The notes beneath the pieces were generated by a model. The model searched no databases. It saw nothing but the letters and a program-made list of their open reading frames with translations, and was not told the origin of the DNA. The position numbers and the translations under genes were made by a program. Positions 59,873-64,000 of a stretch of DNA of 64,000 bases are shown here, in pieces. This DNA comes from Annona cherimola. Lineage: Eukaryota; Streptophyta; Magnoliopsida; Magnoliales; Annonaceae. The DNA is taken from positions 28,800,133 through 28,864,132 of the forward strand of contig CM059975.1 in assembly GCA_030490835.1 (NCBI GenBank). The letters are read 5' to 3'. The first letter of the stretch is position 1; each line of letters starts with the position of its first letter.

Positions 59873-60126
59873 TTTGTCCTTTTGGGCTCATCTCAAAAGG
59901 TGTCTTGACCATTTAAGTAGTACCTCTACTTATAGTCCAAGTTTTCTCCTTCATCTTAACCAATGTGGGATATTACATTCACCTCTCTTGGGGCTCCAGC
60001 GTCCGATGAGTTTCCGCGCAGTTTGTCCTTCTTGGCTCATTCCAAAAGGCACATTGACCATTTAATCAGAACCTCAACTTATAGCTCAAGTTTTCTACTT
60101 CGTCCTAACCAATGTAGGATATTACA
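59873..60126 (-). mobile_element. Diverged TRIM with two truncated LTRs
   Basis: Two LTR pieces, 59873-59977 and 60015-60126, end in caatgtgggatattaca and caatgtaggatattaca, the TRIM LTR terminus in minus orientation. Between them is a shortened internal piece with cacctctcttggggctccag. Both LTR pieces lack the same outer half and begin near ttttgtcctt or gtttgtcctt. The copy is older than those at 24 kb and 52.5 kb. Confidence 0.65.
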
Positions 60127-60282
60127 AGATCTTAAGTGTCTTATATGTATAATTATATATCACCACCAACCGCCCATAGGCCACAACAAATACGGGTTTG
60201 GAGAGAGGTTGGTGGAGGATGTGGAGCTGGCTATTGGAGATCGTTTGAAGATACTTATACCCGTAACTGATTATGTCGTTTT

Positions 60283-60557
60283 TTTTTTTTTTTTTTGATG
60301 GGTATATAATTACATGTATCTCAACACATATTATACTCGAAGATCTGAGACATTCTTACAAATCTGGGAACACATAACGTCCCAAAGAAATCTGGAAGAC
60401 ACAGCTTCCAACAGCCACCTAGGAGACCACCTGCTCCCACACTTTTCACCCGGGAGACCACCTTGCTCCCACACTCTCCACCCGGGAGACCACGCTCCCA
60501 CGCCTATCCGGGGATTCGATCCCCCGCCAGCCGCAGCTACGGCTGTCTGCGCCGCAG
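60283..60557 (-). mobile_element. SINE-like retroposon with target-site duplications
   Basis: The 9-bp duplication tgtcgtttt lies at 60274-60282 and 60558-60566. The tail is a run of T on the plus strand (60283-60296), an A tail on the element strand. The head on the minus strand has a gggggatcgaatccccgg stretch resembling a polymerase III B box. Three imperfect copies of a unit with gggagaccac and ctcccac (60421-60505) form an internal tandem array. Confidence 0.7.
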
Positions 60558-60566
60558 TGTCGTTTT

Positions 60567-61379
60567 GAATTCAAGAGATATTGGTCAGATTTCAGGGATT
60601 TTTATATTGGTGGATACCGGAGAAAGGATATGCATTTCCTAACGAATACTCTGCTAAATCAATAAATGCCTTAAAGTATTTTGTGAATTATGACATAGTA
60701 GATGTATAAAGAAGGTAACATATTAAAAGGATCATGATCTAATGCAACCCTTTTGCCTATGCACTCTTTTGCTTTTTTAAGATCTAAACTATCATTTGTT
60801 TATGATGCCAAAAAATCGCACACATGAAAAACTTTTTATTATATATTTAATTTTTAATTTTAATTTCACTGATATTTGAACTGGACCTCTAGTTCAGAAT
60901 ACCTTATATATACCCACATCAACTACTTATGCATTGAAGCGATGATAAATTTGTTAAAATTTTAATCGAAGTGATCTTTGACATCATAAAATAGATGCCT
61001 ATTAATAAAAATCATGAATGAGTCCCAGCTTTTTAATGAAAATAATGTAGAAAAAATAAATACGAAAAATGAAAAAAAGCTAGTGGGATGTGGTGCGATC
61101 AGGCCTAATGATTATGAGTAAAAAGGAAGAAAAAAAACATAGATAGTAGACGGTGTAATTGTATAAAAAAATGTGATTAAATGAGTGAGACATAAATAAT
61201 ATGATAGAAATAGAATAGTTTTGTGTGAACATGTTAAATCACGTTAAATACGTGCAAAAGGATGCAAGTGAAAACTAAATTTCTTCTCTATTTTAACATC
61301 ATGGCTGAAGGTATATGAGAAAACAATTAATATGTGCTTCATTTAAGCAATTTCATGTAATCTTTTTCAAGTTTAAGAT
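60567..61379. other. Intergenic stretch, no gene seen
   Basis: AT-rich. 60960-61230 carries gatgatgaa-like A-rich sequence that may be decayed family-B repeat. No conserved frame was found on either strand. Confidence 0.4.
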
Positions 61380-61700
61380 CTTAACATTTGATGGAAAATA
61401 AAATCTATTCATTATATTTAACATGATTTGTTTAGCTCAGAAACCAAATTTCATCCAAATCAAATACATGTAGAGGTCGCACTATTACAAAATATATATT
61501 CAAATATAAATTATAAAAATTATTTATTTCTATTTACACGATATTAGAATGTAATAATATTTTATATAATTATTTATCCATATATTAGTGATATTTGAGA
61601 TGGTTTAGATGTTAAATATACAATTTTAAGTATTGATATTTAGTATTAAACTGTTTTTTATGTTATTTTACACGTTTTTAAATGGAGCCCAGTCACAGGA
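61380..61700 (+). repeat. Repeat family A, extended copy
   Basis: It starts ttaacatttgatggaaaat, with attatatttaacatgattt and accaaatttcatccaaat, then the core gatggtttagatgtt and atggagccca. The whole 310-base order repeats at 63390-63690, showing that the family unit is longer than the core alone. Confidence 0.6.
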
Positions 61701-61888
61701 ATATTAGAAAAATGAGAGAATTCAATATAAATGATGTTAAATAAAACAACTAAAATCTCATAAAAAGACAAAACAACTAAAATGAATTTTTCATGAGACA
61801 TTAAGATATTAAAAATGAAAGTAGTTACATATAGAAGTGGTTTCATAAAAGCAAAACCTATTAATTATATATACGATGATGAGAAAAA

Positions 61889-62250
61889 CAAGAATAATTT
61901 GGAAATATACTCATCTAGTCGGACTATAATTGCAAATATACTCATATAGATTTTTAAAAATTATAAATAACTCCATATAGTTGGACTATAATTGTAAATA
62001 TACTCACGTTATTATAGTGTCATTACTTTACCGTCGCAGCTTGGGTATATTTGCATATTGCAAACTATGTTAGTATATTTGCAATTTTAAAAATTAAGTG
62101 AGTATATTTAGTTTTTGCAAATATACTCATGCAATTTGCATATATTTGCAAATATACCCATGTTGTAACGATGAAACAATGACGTCATAATAACGTAGAT
62201 ATATTTACAATTATAGTCAAACTAAGTAGGTGTATTTACAAATTATTCAA
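61889..62250. repeat. Fold-back repeat with duplicated left arm
   Basis: The right arm (62155-62250) contains cgttattat-complement, atatttacaattatagtc and gtgtatttacaaattattc. The left side matches its reverse complement twice: at 61889-61945 (agaataatttggaaatatac, then gactataattgcaaatata) and at 61980-62060 (gactataattgtaaatatac, then acgttattat). The centre contains several gcaaatata words. Non-coding. Confidence 0.55.
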
Positions 62251-62257
62251 AAAATAA

Positions 62258-62820
62258 GGTAGTTGGAAATGTTATTAATGGTACAGTACTATAATGCATG
62301 TCAATCAATCTTTCTTTTTTTTTTTCGGTCAGAACAAGTCAATCAATCTTAGAAGACATGAACAAGCAGCTGATAATAGTATAAATATAACCCAGCGAGA
62401 TAAGGCTGAACAAGCAAAGAATGCATGTCAGATGCTATCACTACAGGGGGAACTAACATTTTATGATGTACTTCTTGACGATGTTTAACATTTTTTCTCT
62501 TGTCAAAAAAGCTGAAACGAATTTTTTATGGAACATTAAGATATTAAAAATAAAAGTGGTTACATGGAAGAGCAGTTTTATAAAAGTAAAACTCATTAAT
62601 TATGTCTACAATGACGAGAAAAATAAAGTAGTTGATGTTATAAATGGTGTAGTATTATCATGCATGTCAAACAATCTTAGAAGACATGAATAAGCAGCTG
62701 ATAACAGTATAAATAAATAAATATACCCCAGCGAAAGTAAGGCTGAACAATCGAAGAATGCGTGTATGTCAGATGTTATCACTACAGGGGGAAATGATAT
62801 ACTTTTGACGATGTTTAACT
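62258..62820 (+). repeat. Direct duplication carrying CACTACAGG motif
   Basis: The copies at 62258-62500 and 62623-62820 share gtagttg, tgttat, atgcatgtcaa, cttagaagacatgaa, aagcagctgata, cactacaggggga and gacgatgtttaac. The offset is about 350 bases. The motif cactacaggggga occurs at 62439 and 62780 and resembles a CACTA transposon terminus. The first copy carries the extra retroposon at 62313-62337. Confidence 0.7.
62313..62337 (-). mobile_element. 25-bp retroposon with 13-bp target duplication
   Basis: gtcaatcaatctt occurs at 62300-62312 and 62338-62350. Between the copies lie a T run and cggtcagaacaa, i.e. on the minus strand a dozen bases followed by an A tail. The second copy of the surrounding duplication (near 62665-62690) has one gtcaaacaatctt and no insert, an internal empty site. 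This fits an extremely 5'-truncated LINE or SINE insertion. Confidence 0.65.
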
Positions 62821-63389
62821 TTTTTGGTCACGAAAAGCTTTATTTAGTGAAATTAATAATTGTGTTGTTTCAGTGATAAAAATTGTAAGTAAAAGTATAA
62901 CTTTTAGCGACAAAGGCAAAAAGTATCATGAATGCCTTTTTGTGATGAACTTACAATGACATAATATAGTGACATAATAATATAAATTAATAAAAAATTT
63001 GAGCCGCTAAATATCTTTTTTTAGTATATATGCTTATCTTAATTTTTCTCTTTCTAGAAGATGGGTGGACGTCAAACGGCGGCAAAAAAAATAATTATTC
63101 GAGAATGGATGGAAAATGGTACCAAAGGACCTCCAGGTTAATGCTTCGGTAGTGCATGATGTTTCAAAGTAAATTGGTACTTTTTTGGGGTTTAAGCTTA
63201 AGTTTAATGGTTACATACTTCAGTCTCATCATTATATTCAATACTATTTATTTAACAAAAATAAAAAAATCATTTCAATCAAAATCCTTTAAGTAGTAGC
63301 CTGCATAGTTTAAAACATGTATATAATGGGCTCCGCTTAAGTAGTCCTACGTAACCCGCCTCAATTTTTTAGATTTTGATATTTGATGA
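62821..63389. other. Intergenic stretch with possible CACTA sub-termini
   Basis: 62860-62990 has tttagcgacaaagg and cagtgataaaaattg words of CACTA sub-terminal type, following the cactacagg motif at 62780. No transposase frame is present. 63060-63140 is more balanced but shows no recognisable protein. Confidence 0.3.
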
Positions 63390-63810
63390 AAAATCTAATC
63401 CATTCATTATATTTAACATGATTTATTTAGTTAAAAGACCAAATTTCATCCAAATCCAATATGCGAAGAGGCCATATTTGCTCAAAAATAAGTACATTTA
63501 TGTATAAATTAGGAAAAATACTTAGATCCATTCACATATATATTAGAATGTAACAATACTTTATAAAATCATTTATCCACATATTTATGATATTTTAGAT
63601 GATTTAGATGTTGAAAAAATTATTTTAAAGTTGATCGTATTAAACCATTTTATTATGTTGATTTTACGTATTTATAAATGGAACCCATATGCAGTGAAAT
63701 TTAAAAAATAAAAAGATTTTCAAGATACTATAAATGATACTAAATATAACGGATGGAGTGGATTTTTCATTAACTATCAAAATTTTAAAAATAGAGGGGT
63801 ACAAATTTTG
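63390..63810 (+). repeat. Repeat family A, longest copy
   Basis: The order matches 61380-61700 (atttaacatgatttattta, accaaatttcatccaaatcc, ttagaatgtaacaatact, gatgatttagatgttgaaa, attttattatgttgatttta, atggaaccca). It continues with actaaatataacggatggag and ttttcattaactatcaaaa, sequence also present at 10115-10165 in the first family-A copy. Confidence 0.6.
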
Positions 63811-64000
63811 AAATTTACTTGAATCAATTTGTTTAAGTCTTGAAATATTATAAAATTACACGTAATCATTATTTTAGATGGAATAAGCATCAAATGGATT
63901 AATTGTATTTCTAAGAAAAAACAATTTTGATGGATTTAGATTAACTTTGATATGATTTTTAATTTTGTGGCTAATGTGAATCTTTGATTCAATTACGACA
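63811..64000. other. AT-rich end of window, nothing recognised
   Basis: No gene or named repeat is visible in this final stretch. Confidence 0.4.

Noticed and set aside
60500..60545. tRNA gene suggested by the gggattcgatcccc loop
   Set aside because: No cloverleaf around it; target duplications and tail show it is part of a retroposon.

Overview
The window is nuclear DNA from a flowering plant. It is AT-rich and intron-containing, and it is packed with plant transposable elements: Ty1/copia, an L1-type LINE with an RNase H domain, TRIM, hAT and fold-back MITEs, and tRNA-derived SINEs. Only two ordinary protein-coding genes are visible, both on the minus strand. I cannot name the species from sequence alone.

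Layout. 1-9705 is a decayed copia retrotransposon of the Sirevirus (SIRE/Maximus) type. It has a 5' LTR remnant, gag with a CCHC knuckle, protease, integrase, the end of RNase H, an envelope-like reading frame split by a later insertion, a polypurine tract and an 889-bp 3' LTR. 11473-15742 is an intact six-exon group IIb WRKY transcription factor gene (WRKY72/WRKY61-like, 643 aa predicted). Upstream of it, 16361-16596 looks like a plus-strand promoter (three CACGTG boxes and TATAAATA) with no gene after it. 16.6-41 kb is gene-poor. It holds fold-back repeats and two hAT-like elements with TAGGG ends (22538-25049 and 26092-26734). The first hAT-like element contains a TRIM array of three LTRs sharing one target-site duplication.

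41222-48330 is an L1-type LINE with 14-bp target-site duplications. Its ORF1 and endonuclease-RT region are open, its RNase H end is broken, and a 916-bp hAT MITE sits in the RNase H region. The LINE itself lies inside a long-armed fold-back MITE, which interrupts a tandem duplication of about 310 bp. 49796-58007 is a five-exon plant cysteine oxidase gene (297 aa predicted). Its last intron is 4.4 kb and carries a rearranged TRIM, a SINE and two tandem duplications. 58.5-64 kb is a mosaic of short dispersed repeats, a diverged TRIM, a SINE with target-site duplications and a 25-bp retroposon.

The two genes are independent. The WRKY factor would act in the nucleus on W-box promoters. The cysteine oxidase would use O2 to oxidise N-terminal cysteines of regulators such as group VII ERFs, marking them for the Arg/N-degron pathway. 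I found no tRNA, rRNA or known miRNA gene and no CRISPR array. I found no convincing new biochemical system. The unusual content is the architecture of the mobile elements: the TRIM concatemer, the four-level nest, the head-to-head TRIM, and a 25-bp retroposon whose empty site is preserved in a nearby duplicate. All exon boundaries were read by eye from GT/AG sites, frame and family conservation.
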